DNA from: Thermoleophilia bacterium
GTDB lineage: Bacteria > Actinomycetota > Thermoleophilia > Miltoncostaeales > Miltoncostaeaceae
Direction of reading: 5' to 3'
DNA: 5,890 bases
Assembly: GCA_016463385.1 (NCBI GenBank)
Contig: JAEMRL010000167.1
Coordinates: forward strand, 1 to 5,890
Made by a program: the position numbers and the translations under genes. Shown here piece after piece: positions 5,457-5,890 of this stretch (its first letter is position 1; every line of letters starts with the position of its first letter). The notes below the pieces were generated by a model. That model was given only the letters and a program-made list of their open reading frames with translations, did no database searches and was not told the origin of the DNA.

Positions 5457-5825
5457 TCAGGCGCGCGGGAGCGCGCGGCGGACCGGAGACAGGCGGGCCG
5501 CCGCGCGCCAGCCCAGCAGCAGCGCGCCGAGGGTCAGCGTGGCGACGATCATGAACGAGACCGCGACGCCGCGGTCGAAGACCGCGTTGCGCAGGGCGAG
5601 GCCGAGGACCACGGTCACGGCCCAGACGACGGCGCCCGTCGAGAGGGCGGCGGGCGTCCTCCATGCGCGGGCCACCAGCCACCCCACGCCCAGCGCGATC
5701 AGGAAGGGGGCGGCCACCTCGAGCACGCCCGCGAGCGTCACCCCTTCGTCGTGACTGCGCCGCCCGAGGGCGGCGAAGGCGATCACGAGACCGGCGTCGA
5801 GGAGGATCAGGGGGCTGCCGCGCAC
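5457..5825 (-). CDS. DUF3054 family integral membrane protein
   Basis: 122 residues with four predicted membrane helices, about 5-20, 31-53, 61-79 and 87-109. The signature LLDAGLVIAFAALGRRSHDEG (GRRSH at 21-25) and the later SFMIVATLTLGALLLGWR are what I know of DUF3054, a family of unknown function found mainly in actinobacteria and haloarchaea. His25 and the buried Asp10 are the polar residues of note. The start is GTG 5825; the -10 box TAGGCT ends six bases before it, so the mRNA may be leaderless, although the gap itself reads GAGGGG, which could act as an unusually close ribosome site. It converges with the YidB-like gene and its last codons overlap a GC hairpin. Function unknown; transport or envelope roles would be guesses. 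Confidence 0.87.
   Translation of the reverse strand: MRGSPLILLDAGLVIAFAALGRRSHDEGVTLAGVLEVAAPFLIALGVGWLVARAWRTPAALSTGAVVWAVTVVLGLALRNAVFDRGVAVSFMIVATLTLGALLLGWRAAARLSPVRRALPRA
5461..5476. terminator. GNRA-loop hairpin at the convergent 3' ends
   Basis: GCGCGC (5461-5466), GGGA, GCGCGC (5471-5476) make a 6-bp stem closed by a GGGA (GNRA-type) loop on the plus strand, 13 bases after the YidB-like stop and inside the last codons of the DUF3054 gene. It may end the plus transcript. No U-tract follows. Confidence 0.35.
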
Positions 5826-5831
5826 CCCCTC

Positions 5832-5837
5832 AGCCTA
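5832..5837 (-). promoter_or_regulatory. -10 box TAGGCT placed for a leaderless transcript
   Basis: Read on the minus strand, TAGGCT fits TANNNT and ends six bases before the GTG at 5825, the same spacing as at 4402-4414. The start site would fall on or beside the GTG. Confidence 0.5.
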
Positions 5838-5890
5838 CCGGCCCCCTCGGCCCGCTCAGCCCCGTCCGCGCTCCCCGCGGCCCCGAGCTC

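Noticed and set aside
3055..5682. An 875-codon open frame on the minus strand running from the repeat-protein gene through the two plus-strand genes
   Set aside because: Only the part after ATG 4308 looks like a real protein. The first 458 codons are Arg/Gly/Pro-rich and antisense to the membrane-protein and YidB-like genes, both of which have family or topology features and start signals. Stops are rare by chance at this GC.
5856..5890. Possible C-terminal end (ARGRGERGRG, stop) of another minus-strand gene entering from the right edge
   Set aside because: Only ten codons are visible and such tails arise freely in GC-rich non-coding DNA. Sequence beyond 5890 would be needed.

Overview
The window is a very GC-rich stretch of ordinary bacterial chromosome. 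The organism is most likely an actinomycetote. The evidence is extreme GC at third codon positions, frequent GTG starts, TANNNT-type -10 boxes (two placed for leaderless transcripts), and a DUF3054-type membrane protein, a family I associate mainly with Actinomycetota. Thermoleophilia (Solirubrobacterales/Gaiellales-like) is a reasonable guess at class level, but the sequence alone does not prove it. I see no tRNA, rRNA, CRISPR array, insertion sequence or phage gene.

Layout, left to right. (1) Positions 1-2005, minus strand: a two-gene unit with a GTG-initiated acetyl-CoA acetyltransferase (thiolase) whose TGA overlaps the GTG of a class A beta-lactamase-like serine hydrolase (GTGA overlap). 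The hydrolase runs off the left edge. (2) 2006-2093: divergent intergenic region with a possible thiolase promoter containing an inverted repeat. (3) 2094-2618, plus strand: a small secreted CAP/SCP-domain protein. (4) 2619-2651: convergent spacer with a strong GC hairpin. (5) 2652-2972, minus strand: an A-type iron-sulfur carrier (ErpA/IscA-like). (6) 3055-4308, minus strand: a secreted protein built from prenyltransferase/squalene-cyclase-type alpha-alpha repeats plus a C-terminal Ig-like domain, without the cyclase acid motif. (7) 4309-4413: divergent intergenic region. (8) 4414-4956, plus strand: an unrecognised two-helix membrane protein. (9) 5038-5448, plus strand: a YidB/DUF937 protein. 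(10) 5457-5825, minus strand: a four-helix DUF3054 membrane protein, convergent with YidB.

The genes do not form one pathway. The thiolase belongs to acyl-CoA metabolism (fatty acid, ketone body or polyhydroxybutyrate precursor) and ErpA/IscA to Fe-S cluster assembly. The serine hydrolase, CAP protein, repeat protein and the two membrane proteins look like cell-envelope or surface functions. I found no convincing new multi-gene system. The points most worth a second look are the secreted six-unit toroid protein, the serine hydrolase that lacks an export signal although its family is normally exported, and two genes with the same -10-to-GTG geometry expected of leaderless mRNAs.
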